Source: CAYLJJ01 sp964384025
GTDB lineage: Bacteria; Myxococcota_A; Bradymonadia; UBA7976; UBA1532
Assembly: GCA_964384025.1 (NCBI GenBank)
Contig: CAYLJJ010000002.1
Coordinates: 158,711 to 222,710 of the forward strand
Reading direction: 5' to 3'
Length of the DNA: 64,000 bases
Shown: in pieces, positions 35,344-41,936 of the stretch
Position numbering within the stretch: position 1 is the first letter of the stretch
Layout of the letters: every line of letters starts with the position of its first letter
Notes under the pieces: model-generated
What the model saw: the letters and a program-made list of their open reading frames with translations, nothing else
The model's database searches: none
Told to the model about the DNA's origin: nothing
Program-made: the position numbers and the translations under genes

Positions 35344-36287
35344 CCCTTCCATTTGATCTTCTAAAACATCGCGATGGAGAAGATATCGATAGAGATCCTG
35401 GAGCGACCCAGGCTCGACGCGATCAGCTAAAAGCCCGCAAGATCCCTCAAGATCTCTCCGACCTGAGCCTCTCAGCTCCTGCATACCAGCCTGACAAAGG
35501 GTTACTTATCGCCATCAACGCTGCTTTGGCGGTGGGCGCTCCTCTGCTCCTGACGGGGGAGCCGGGGACTGGTAAGACTCAGGTGGGGCACTATCTGGGC
35601 TGCTACTTTGGGGTTGAGGTCCTGGTCCATAATGTGCGCTCAGACAGCAGCTATCGAGACCTGCTCTATCACTTTGACACCGTGCGTTACTTCCACGCGG
35701 CCCACGATCTAAACAGAGGGGGTGGTGCCCTCGATCCCAAGGATTTTCGTGAGAAGGGGGTCCTTTGGCGTGCCTTTGAGGGAGATGAGCCGGTGGTGGT
35801 CCTGATCGATGAGATCGATAAGGCTCCCCGAGACCTGCCCAATGACCTCCTTAATGTGATCTTACAGAGAGAGTTTAAGGTACCTGAGACCCAGGAGGAG
35901 ATCTGCTTCCCTCCTCAAAAGGCGCCGCCCATCTTGGTCCTCACCAGCAACAGCGAGCGCCGCCTGCCTGAAGCTTTCCTAAGGCGCTGTATCTTTTATC
36001 ATCTCCGCCTCACCGAAGAGGGGGTCGAGCGCGCGATCAAGGCGCGACGCAAGGGAGACTTTCCAGAACTCAGCGAGGAGATCATCTCCACCGCCCAGAG
36101 GCGCTTCTGGGATTTGAGAGAGCTTGAGCTACGTAAGCCTCCCAGCACCGCTGAGCTGCTGATCTGGTTGGTGTTGCTGAGCGCCCGTGGAGTTAAGGTG
36201 GAGGCGCTTAGGCAGGCTTGGAGAGAGGTCCCTCTTCTGGGAGCCTTGATCAAAGATCGCGATGATCTGGAGTTTCTCTTCGGATGA
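35340..36287 (+). CDS. MoxR-family AAA+ ATPase
   Basis: 315 residues. Walker A LTGEPGTGKTQ (about residues 70-78), Walker B VVVLIDEIDKAPRDLPNDLL, sensor-1 ILVLTSNSERRLPEAFLRRC with arginine finger, and a C-terminal lid. MoxR ATPases act as chaperone-like remodelers with vWA-domain partners. The gene overlaps both neighbours by four bases (ATGA), between the protease gene and the vWA-like/FGE membrane protein, which is the gene order of MoxR-vWA-VMAP ternary conflict systems. Expected to convert ATP hydrolysis into activation or resetting of the protease. Confidence 0.93.
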   Translation: MTLPFDLLKHRDGEDIDRDPGATQARRDQLKARKIPQDLSDLSLSAPAYQPDKGLLIAINAALAVGAPLLLTGEPGTGKTQVGHYLGCYFGVEVLVHNVRSDSSYRDLLYHFDTVRYFHAAHDLNRGGGALDPKDFREKGVLWRAFEGDEPVVVLIDEIDKAPRDLPNDLLNVILQREFKVPETQEEICFPPQKAPPILVLTSNSERRLPEAFLRRCIFYHLRLTEEGVERAIKARRKGDFPELSEEIISTAQRRFWDLRELELRKPPSTAELLIWLVLLSARGVKVEALRQAWREVPLLGALIKDRDDLEFLFG

Positions 36288-39200
36288 GAGATCTGAGCGC
36301 CTTCCTTAAGGCTCTCAGAGAGGCTGGGCTGCAGATCGGCCCTCAGGAGCTGCTGCGCCTTGAGCAGATCTTCCGCAATACTGAGCCACGCTCTGAAGAG
36401 TTAGAGGAGATCTTCGCGGTCATCCTCTGCCGAGATGATGAGGAGCGAGAGCAGCTTCACCATCTCTTCTCACTGTGGAAGAAGAAGCTTGGGCAAAGAC
36501 CGCTTGAGAAGCCGGAGTTTGCTGAGCAGACAGCTCCGAAGATCAACAAGAGATACTCTGAGATCTTCTGGCCCTTTTGGGGTCTATTGGCTCTCTGGAG
36601 CGCCTTTATTGGGTTGGGATTGCTGCTCACCTTCCTCAATAAGCCGATCTCCTATCTCCCCAAACCAGCCTCTTTGAAGATCGACAGAGGGGCAGCCGCT
36701 TCTCTAGAAAGAGCCCCAAGCCAAGAGAGCGCAGAGCCCTGGAGAGATGAGGTTTTTCAGCCGAAGCTACGCAAAAGCTCCCCGGTAAAGCTGGAACAGA
36801 AAACACCTCTACTCTGGCTGCTCCTCACTACGCTGCTCCTTCTCCCTCTCCTCCTCTCGATCCACTACCTTCGCCGCCTCCAGCTTAAGCTCCCTGTCCA
36901 AGCGGGCGCTCCCCAGGATGATCAAGGGATCAGTCTCCCTACACACAGCCCTCAGCCTCTCTTAGATCATCAAGAGAGGGGGGGGATAATCTGGGGTATT
37001 CGCCGCTATCTAAGCGAGCAACCCAGCCGACATCTAGATCTCCGCGCCTCGATTCAGGCCAGCATCCGGCGAGGAATCCCTGAGCTTCGCTTTGAACGAG
37101 AGCGTCCTCTGCGTTGTGTGTGGATCTGGAGAGATGAACATATCGAGGCGAGAGAGGCGCGGCTCCTTGAAGAGGAGATCCTGGAGACCCTAGAGCAGGC
37201 CCGACTTCCATCCCGGGCGGCGCACTTCTGGATGATCCCTGCTCCTCTAGAGGAGGGAGATCAGCAGCTCTCTTGGGGGGAGCTACAGAGCCTCAAGGAG
37301 GGAAAGACGGTCCTCCTCTTTACGGATGGTGAGGGCCTCCTGAGAGGGCTCTCCAATCCGATAGAGCGCCCCCTCCTCCTCTCTCTGCTGCGCGGTCTCG
37401 CTGATTGGCCCTCCCTCGCCCTGGTTGATTTTGGAGAGGAGCCCCTTCTTAGAGAGCGCCTGGCCCCCTTTTGCCTTAAGATCATTCGACCTGAGCAGGT
37501 CGTGAGCTTCCTGGGTGGACAGCTTCACTCCAAGCCACTCCAGCGCCTTGATCAGCTGGGCTGGGAGGCGGCTTGCGCCCTCGCGCCGCGCCCCATCAGC
37601 CCAGATGCAGCCCAAGGGCTCCGTAAAGAGCTGGGCCTCAAGGTCTCAGCTTGGGGGCTACGCAAGTTTCAAGTCGAGACCCGAGGGGTCCATCTTGATT
37701 GGAGCCCAAAGCGACGCTTAGAGCTGCTCCGCTGGCTGAGCCGCTGTGATGGTGATCCCCTCTATGATTTTGCCCTCCTGAGGCGAGCGCTTCGATTCTG
37801 GAAGCGCGCTCAAGAGCCGCCAAAGGAGGCCGACAATCAAGAGAAGCGTGATGATAGGGAGGCGAGGCGCCTTTACCTTGAACACGCCCTGCTTGATATC
37901 TGGCTCTTGGGCGCTTGGCATAAAGGAGGTATGCCAGAGAGAGCCAGAGAGACCGCTGAGACCTTCCATCGTCTCAGCCAGAGGCTGCCCAGGGAGATAC
38001 AAACCCGGCTCGCCCAGCTCGCCCCTGCCGATCTTCAGCCCCGCTCTAAGGAGCTGATCCACCTGCCTTGGGCACAGGGAGACCTCCCCCCCGATCTTCT
38101 AAAGATGCTCTATGACTCGGGCCTCGCCGCGCCTGTTAAGCCCAAGATCAGCGCTCAGCGCCCAGGCCGGATCTGGCTCGCGGTTGGCCTCGCCGCTGGG
38201 CTCCTCCTGGGCTCGCTGTTAAACATCTTCTCTTCCAAGCCCCCTATCGTTGAGGATCCAGAGCCCCTCCCCTGCGCAGAACATTTGGAGGAGGGTGGGC
38301 TTCTCTGGCGCTGTGGCTATAGCGACACCCCTCCTGGAGATCCTCAGCGGGATCCCCGCCTTGGTCTGCTCATCGCCTCCTCTGAGCGCCTAGAGGCTCA
38401 GCAGCTCGCGGCCCGTCTGCTGGACTCTGGCTCGGTGGATGAGCTGATCTTTAGCCTAACTCCAGAGCCCCATCTAGAGCGGGCAGAGCGGGAGGGTTTC
38501 AGCCTGCTGCTCTTCGCTGAGCCTCCTCCTCAATCGGCCAAACAGGAGCTTGAGGAGTGGCCTCTCTTGGAGGCCTTGAAGGAGATCCCCAAGGCACAGC
38601 TGATCAAGGCTCCCGTCGAAGATTGGTCTATCTTGGCGAGGGGGCTGCACTTCCCAGAGCGAAGAGGAGTCCAAGAGCTTTGGCCTAAGCTTGAGATCAG
38701 CGGGGAGGGAGCCGCCCTTCGAGGTCTCTGTCCCCAGGTTATACATCGCCTAAAGCGGCAGATAGAGGGATCTGAGGTGGAGATGGAGTTTGTCAGGGTC
38801 TGTGGAGGGCGTTTCCTGATGGGTTCCCCTGAAGGAGAGGGACGGGATGATGAGCACCCCCAACACCATGTCATCTTAAGCGCCTTCTGGATTGGAAAGA
38901 GTGAGGTGAGCGAGGCTCAGTTTAAGCCCTGGCGAAAAAAGCATGGAGAGGGGAAGAAACCGGAGGATTGGGGGCAAGAGCTGCCCGCTGTCAACCTGAA
39001 TTGGGAAGAAGCTGAGGGGTTTTGTAAAGCGATGGGCGCTCAGTTGCCCACCGAAGCTCAATGGGAATATGCAGCGCGGGGTCAAGATGGTCGTAGATAT
39101 CCCTGGGGAGATAGGTCTCCTACAGAGGATTTGGCGGTGTTTCAAAGGGGTTCTGGGACAAGGAAACCTGAAGCAGCAGAGAGCTTCCCAGAGGGGGCCT

Positions 39201-39484
39201 CTCCCTTTGGAGCGCTTCATATGGCGGGGAACGTCTGGGAGTGGGTTTTTGACAATTACAACGCTGACATTTACAAAAAACGTGGCAAAGAAGGTAACAA
39301 AATTGTCATTAACCCAATCCGTGAGAAACCTGAAAATGCCAATAAGTTCAGAGTGTTACGTGGGGGCGCCTGGCTCGACGGGGTTTCGCTCTTGCGCTCG
39401 GCGAACCGGTCCTGGACCAGGCCCGAGAACCGGCACGGGAACTTCGGGTTCCGTTGTGTGCGTGGTCCGCGCCGCCAGCGTTGA
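36284..39484 (+). CDS. Transmembrane vWA-like/FGE-sulfatase-fold receptor, DGR target 1
   Basis: 1066 residues. Residues 1-80 resemble the helical N-terminus of CoxE-type vWA proteins (LSAFLKALREAGLQIGPQELL). Membrane helices are predicted at about 95-117, 175-196 and 629-648. Between the second and third, residues about 275-400 have vWA-like strand-helix alternation (RCVWIWRDEH, AHFWMIPAP, TVLLFTDGEG, SLALVDFG) but no DxSxS metal site. After helix 3 come an unassigned domain and an FGE-sulfatase/C-lectin-like domain from about 834 to the end (GGRFLMGSPEGEG, LPTEAQWEYAARG, MAGNVWEWVFDNY, RVLRGGAW...GFRCVR). Simple topology puts this last domain outside the cytoplasm and the vWA-like domain inside. 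Residues 1026-1066 are the DGR variable region VR1. FGE domains targeted by DGRs are generally ligand-binding rather than catalytic. Confidence 0.85.
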   Translation: MRDLSAFLKALREAGLQIGPQELLRLEQIFRNTEPRSEELEEIFAVILCRDDEEREQLHHLFSLWKKKLGQRPLEKPEFAEQTAPKINKRYSEIFWPFWGLLALWSAFIGLGLLLTFLNKPISYLPKPASLKIDRGAAASLERAPSQESAEPWRDEVFQPKLRKSSPVKLEQKTPLLWLLLTTLLLLPLLLSIHYLRRLQLKLPVQAGAPQDDQGISLPTHSPQPLLDHQERGGIIWGIRRYLSEQPSRHLDLRASIQASIRRGIPELRFERERPLRCVWIWRDEHIEAREARLLEEEILETLEQARLPSRAAHFWMIPAPLEEGDQQLSWGELQSLKEGKTVLLFTDGEGLLRGLSNPIERPLLLSLLRGLADWPSLALVDFGEEPLLRERLAPFCLKIIRPEQVVSFLGGQLHSKPLQRLDQLGWEAACALAPRPISPDAAQGLRKELGLKVSAWGLRKFQVETRGVHLDWSPKRRLELLRWLSRCDGDPLYDFALLRRALRFWKRAQEPPKEADNQEKRDDREARRLYLEHALLDIWLLGAWHKGGMPERARETAETFHRLSQRLPREIQTRLAQLAPADLQPRSKELIHLPWAQGDLPPDLLKMLYDSGLAAPVKPKISAQRPGRIWLAVGLAAGLLLGSLLNIFSSKPPIVEDPEPLPCAEHLEEGGLLWRCGYSDTPPGDPQRDPRLGLLIASSERLEAQQLAARLLDSGSVDELIFSLTPEPHLERAEREGFSLLLFAEPPPQSAKQELEEWPLLEALKEIPKAQLIKAPVEDWSILARGLHFPERRGVQELWPKLEISGEGAALRGLCPQVIHRLKRQIEGSEVEMEFVRVCGGRFLMGSPEGEGRDDEHPQHHVILSAFWIGKSEVSEAQFKPWRKKHGEGKKPEDWGQELPAVNLNWEEAEGFCKAMGAQLPTEAQWEYAARGQDGRRYPWGDRSPTEDLAVFQRGSGTRKPEAAESFPEGASPFGALHMAGNVWEWVFDNYNADIYKKRGKEGNKIVINPIREKPENANKFRVLRGGAWLDGVSLLRSANRSWTRPENRHGNFGFRCVRGPRRQR
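39359..39482 (+). repeat. DGR variable region VR1
   Basis: 124 bp aligned without gaps to the template repeat at 40598-40721. There are 13 substitutions, all at template adenines (of 25), including paired changes in AAC codons (aac to ctc, aac to tcc). All 99 non-adenine positions are identical. It encodes the C-terminal 41 residues of the transmembrane receptor. The 3' section from ggg ttc cgt to cgccgcc contains no adenine in the template. Confidence 0.97.
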
Positions 39485-39545
39485 GCCCTTGAGTTTTTGA
39501 GCCTTTAGTTCCCCATCGCGCGAAGCGCGAACAAATATTTTTTTG
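39483..39545 (+). promoter_or_regulatory. VR1 downstream element with hairpin (homing-associated)
   Basis: Starts at the VR1 stop codon and is closely matched downstream of VR2 (41870-41936, minus strand) but absent after the template. It contains cccttgagtttttga and a perfect 6-bp stem with a GAA loop at 39516-39530 (TCGCGC-GAA-GCGCGA), then an AT-rich run with seven T. In VR2 the stem changes on both arms yet stays paired. In the Bordetella phage DGR a hairpin downstream of VR promotes homing; this is the likely equivalent. The T run could also terminate transcription. Confidence 0.8.
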
Positions 39546-39606
39546 TAACAAATTGCTTACAAATCACCCTCCAATCGCTTACAAAACGCTATAAAATGCT
39601 ACAAAA
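39544..39606 (+). promoter_or_regulatory. Helically phased gcttacaaa repeats upstream of DGR accessory genes
   Basis: Copies of gcttacaaa or a close variant begin at 39555, 39577, 39588 (gctataaaa) and 39598 (gctacaaaa), with a weaker tgtaacaaa at 39544. Spacings of 22, 11 and 10 bp keep them on one DNA face. They lie immediately upstream of the HTH-protein gene, whose ribosome site AGGTGA follows. Probable operator or binding array for that HTH protein. A TATAAAAT box at 39590 overlaps one copy. Confidence 0.5.
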
Positions 39607-39627
39607 AAGAAACAAACAGGTGATCTA

Positions 39628-40176
39628 ATGGAACTGAGCATCAAAGCAGCCGCTCAGGCGCTTGGCAAAAATCATAGACAGATCCGCTATTTAATCCAGA
39701 GTGGCCGCTTGCCTGCCCAGAAGAAGGGGGGGCGCTGGATCATCCAAAGCAAAGATCTGCCCCAGAGCAAAGGACAGCTCGCCGCAGCAAAGCGCGCAGA
39801 TGGGCTGCTCCGTGAGGCGGTTGAAGAGGCGCTCACGCCCAGAGCCAAGCGCGCTCACTTCTCTGTCAGCCGCATCAAAGCCTTTGAGGTGGGGCTGCCG
39901 CTCTACCGAAAGGCAGATGAAATCTGGGGCTCAGAGCACGCAATCACCTTGGGCTTACGACGCGCTATGGAGCACCTAAGCCAGGGCGCTCATCGCTTTA
40001 ATCGCTCTCGTAAGCATAAGTCCTACTCCAAAGCCCGAGACGCCGCCAGCCAAGTGATCTGTACGCTCTGGCTCGAAAATAGAGAGGAGACTCTGAGCTT
40101 CGCCAAGCTGATGGAGTCTGAGTGGATGCCTGCCTTCGCAGGGCTCCTACGTAAGATGGAGAAGCAAGGCAGATGA
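39628..40176 (+). CDS. DGR accessory protein: excisionase-type HTH fused to helical domain
   Basis: 182 residues; ATG after AGGTGA. Residues 1-50 are a MerR/excisionase-type winged HTH (IKAAAQALGKNHRQIRYLIQSGRLPAQKKGGRWII). After a linker, residues about 80-180 are helical and basic (SRIKAFEVGLPLYRKADEIWGSEHAITLGLRRAMEHLSQGAHRFNRSRKHKSYSKARDAASQVI), suggestive of a four-helix-bundle nucleic-acid-binding protein like Avd, though without clear similarity by eye. It overlaps the avd-like gene by ATGA, so it belongs to the DGR operon. It may repress or direct the system, or bind the target element. Confidence 0.65.
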   Translation: MELSIKAAAQALGKNHRQIRYLIQSGRLPAQKKGGRWIIQSKDLPQSKGQLAAAKRADGLLREAVEEALTPRAKRAHFSVSRIKAFEVGLPLYRKADEIWGSEHAITLGLRRAMEHLSQGAHRFNRSRKHKSYSKARDAASQVICTLWLENREETLSFAKLMESEWMPAFAGLLRKMEKQGR

Positions 40177-40505
40177 AAGAGGCTCCACTCTTCAGAGAAT
40201 CTTTTATCTTTGCCGATTGGCTTCTACAGCACTTTGGAGAGCGACAGCAGGTCTTGGCTCAAAGCCTCTGCAAACGAGCCCTTGAATTCTGTGAGCTGAT
40301 CACCCTAGCGCTTAAAGATTTTGATCGTCTCTCGCGAGCACAACGAGCTGATGAAGTGCTTATCCTCCTTCGACTTCAGCTTCGCTTAGCAGCTCAGGGC
40401 CAATTGCTCAGTGAAGCACAGATGCTCCACGCCCTAAAGTCTGCGGACAGCCTAGGGCGACAGCTTGGGGGCTGGCTCAAGCGCCTAGAACGAGAATCTT
40501 TGTAG
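40173..40505 (+). CDS. avd: Accessory variability determinant (Avd-like) protein
   Basis: 110 residues, almost entirely helical (FADWLLQHFGERQQVLAQSLCKRALEFCELITLAL...RADEVLILLRLQLRLAAQGQLLSEAQMLHALKSADSLGRQLGGWLKRLERES), with size and pattern of the Avd four-helix bundle. Avd forms a pentamer that binds the DGR reverse transcriptase and is required for mutagenic homing. The position between the HTH protein and the template repeat is the usual one. Start overlaps the previous stop. The call rests mostly on length, helicity and context. Confidence 0.75.
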   Translation: MKEAPLFRESFIFADWLLQHFGERQQVLAQSLCKRALEFCELITLALKDFDRLSRAQRADEVLILLRLQLRLAAQGQLLSEAQMLHALKSADSLGRQLGGWLKRLERESL

Positions 40506-40597
40506 ATCGATAGAGAAGAGCCTTGCTTAGGATCCCTGAAGTTGGCAGTTTGAAGGCGGTGAACCTGAAAAGATGGCCCCTGAGGGGTCGAAGGTCG

Positions 40598-40721
40598 CGT
40601 GGGGGCGCCTGGAACAACGGGGTTTCGAACTTGCGCTCGGCGAACCGGAACAGGAACAGGCCCGAGAACCGGAACAGGAACATCGGGTTCCGTTGTGTGC
40701 GTGGTCCGCGCCGCCAACGTT
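40598..40721 (+). repeat. DGR template repeat (TR)
   Basis: 124-bp non-coding template between avd and the RT gene. Read in the VR frame it has nine AAC codons, three AGG, and single ATC, GAG and CAA codons: 25 adenines in total, concentrated at positions 1 and 2 of codons so that mutation rarely makes stops. A small hairpin (GGCCCC-TGA-GGGGTC, 40575-40589) lies just 5'. VR1 and VR2 differ from it only at adenines. It is presumably transcribed with the downstream spacer and copied by the RT-Avd complex. Confidence 0.97.
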
Positions 40722-40779
40722 TCATCTCAGAGAAGAGATGCCACGCAGGGTTCACCCGGATGCTTCATCCGTACCCTGA

Positions 40780-40823
40780 GCCCGCTTGTTCAAGCCTCCT
40801 AACTTGTCCAAGCGGGCGTTTTT
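40780..40823 (+). terminator. Hairpin plus T run between TR and RT gene
   Basis: GCCCGCTTG (40780-40788) pairs exactly with CAAGCGGGC (40809-40817), 9 bp with a 20-nt loop, followed by five T at 40819-40823, five bases before the RT ATG. It looks like an intrinsic terminator or attenuator. In the best-studied DGR the spacer between TR and RT is needed for self-priming of cDNA, so this structure may instead, or also, serve the RT. Confidence 0.55.
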
Positions 40824-40827
40824 ATCT

Positions 40828-41808
40828 ATGAAACAAGTACCCCGAGGCAGCTTTCTACGCCTAAGCGAAATCGATTCGCTTTGGCAGGCATGGCAAAAGT
40901 ATAAGAAAGGTAAGGGACGACAATGGGTGGTTGCGAGCTTCGACCTTGATGCTGATCAGAATATCTTTAGCCTACACAGGCGGCTTCGAGCGGGTGAATA
41001 TCACCCAGGAGCTTTTCGGATACGAACCATTCGCGATCCCAAGCCCCGACTCATCACCGCTCAACCTGTTATAGACAGGGTCCTCCAACACGCTCTGCTC
41101 TCCGAGATTGCTCCTTGGTATGAACGAGGCTTCATCCAACATCAATATACTTGGGGGAAAGGGCGAGGTCCGCATCGAGCGCTCCTCTATTTTTTAGACT
41201 GGAATCGTAAGCAGCGTTGGCGTCTCTCCCTGGACATCGCCTCCTATTTCCGCTCGATCCGCTCAGATCTTCTCATGGACCTCTTCAAGCAGCGCCTCAG
41301 AGATCCAGATACCCTCAAACTGCTCAGTGATCAGCTTGAGGCAGGGCGCCGAGTTTGGGGAGACCCCTGTGCCTTAAAAAGCTTTGGTCCCACCCCTCCA
41401 GATCAGGGCTTGCCCATTGGCACTTGGATGAGTCAATGGTCTGGAGCTTTCTACCTAAATGGTCTGGATCATTTTATCAAACGTTCGCTTAAAATACGTT
41501 GCTATCTCCGTTATCAGGATGATTTTTGTCTCTTTTCAGATGATTATGCTCAACTTGAAACAGCCAGAGAGAAGATCAGGGCCTGGCTCTGGACGGAGCG
41601 CCGTCTAAAGCTTAACCCGAAACATTGGCGGGTGCTCTCTTGTAAAAACCCGATGTTATTCCTCGGATATCGCGTGAGCCGTTCAGGGATAACTCCAGGG
41701 GGGCAGCTTCGTCGAAAGATGAAGCGGAAGCTGAAAGCAGCGGTCGCGCGGGGCCCTGACGCCTTAACAAAGACGCTCAACTCCTATCGAGGTTTACTTC
41801 ATCTTTGA
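40828..41808 (+). CDS. DGR reverse transcriptase
   Basis: 326 residues from the ATG at 40828; an in-frame TTG at 40786 lies inside the hairpin and is less likely. DGR-clade hallmarks are present: LPIGTWMSQ (Gly198 to Gln203), the GxxxSQ signature replacing the QG motif of other RTs, catalytic Asp136 in LSLDIASYFRSI, and RYQDDFCLF with Tyr229-Gln-Asp-Asp. The length matches the family and no endonuclease or maturase domain is fused. It copies TR RNA into cDNA with errors at adenines, then the cDNA replaces VR sequence. No strong ribosome site precedes the ATG, so expression may be limited by the upstream hairpin. Confidence 0.97.
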   Translation: MKQVPRGSFLRLSEIDSLWQAWQKYKKGKGRQWVVASFDLDADQNIFSLHRRLRAGEYHPGAFRIRTIRDPKPRLITAQPVIDRVLQHALLSEIAPWYERGFIQHQYTWGKGRGPHRALLYFLDWNRKQRWRLSLDIASYFRSIRSDLLMDLFKQRLRDPDTLKLLSDQLEAGRRVWGDPCALKSFGPTPPDQGLPIGTWMSQWSGAFYLNGLDHFIKRSLKIRCYLRYQDDFCLFSDDYAQLETAREKIRAWLWTERRLKLNPKHWRVLSCKNPMLFLGYRVSRSGITPGGQLRRKMKRKLKAAVARGPDALTKTLNSYRGLLHL

Positions 41809-41810
41809 CG

Positions 41811-41859
41811 TTTGGAGTTGTATTTTGCTGAGCAATTGACAGCAAAATACAACTCCAAA
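41811..41859. repeat. Perfect 19-bp inverted repeat between convergent RT and target-2 genes
   Basis: TTTGGAGTTGTATTTTGCT (41811-41829) and its exact reverse complement (41841-41859) flank an 11-nt loop, starting two bases after the RT stop. No T run follows on the RT strand, so it is not a textbook intrinsic terminator, although it could end transcription from both sides. It is longer and more perfect than needed for a terminator and may form a cruciform next to the VR2 homing element. Confidence 0.8.
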
Positions 41860-41869
41860 CCCATATTTG

Positions 41870-41936
41870 TCATACAAAAAAATATTCGATCGTGCTTCGC
41901 ACGATGGGGGACAAAGGTTCAAAAACTCAAGGGATC
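41870..41936 (-). promoter_or_regulatory. VR2 downstream element with hairpin (homing-associated)
   Basis: Minus-strand counterpart of the element after VR1, sharing cccttgagtttttga, a pyrimidine-rich ccccatcg block, the hairpin and aatatttttttgta. The hairpin at 41889-41905 is ATCGTGC-GAA-GCACGAT, a 7-bp stem. Relative to VR1 the stem carries one C-to-T and one matching G-to-A change, preserving pairing. Confidence 0.8.

Noticed and set aside
36284..39484. Catalytic formylglycine-generating enzyme annotation for the DGR targets
   Set aside because: The fold is shared, but no sulfatase client is nearby and the C-terminus is a hypervariable region; a ligand-binding role is far more likely.
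40523..40831. Open frames across the template repeat that look like short proteins ending in GFRCVRGPRRQR
   Set aside because: They arise because the TR mirrors coding VRs; the frames have no ribosome site and the TR is a non-coding template.
41811..41859. Integron attC site
   Set aside because: No R/L box core sequences or integrase nearby; a perfect palindrome without attC bulges.
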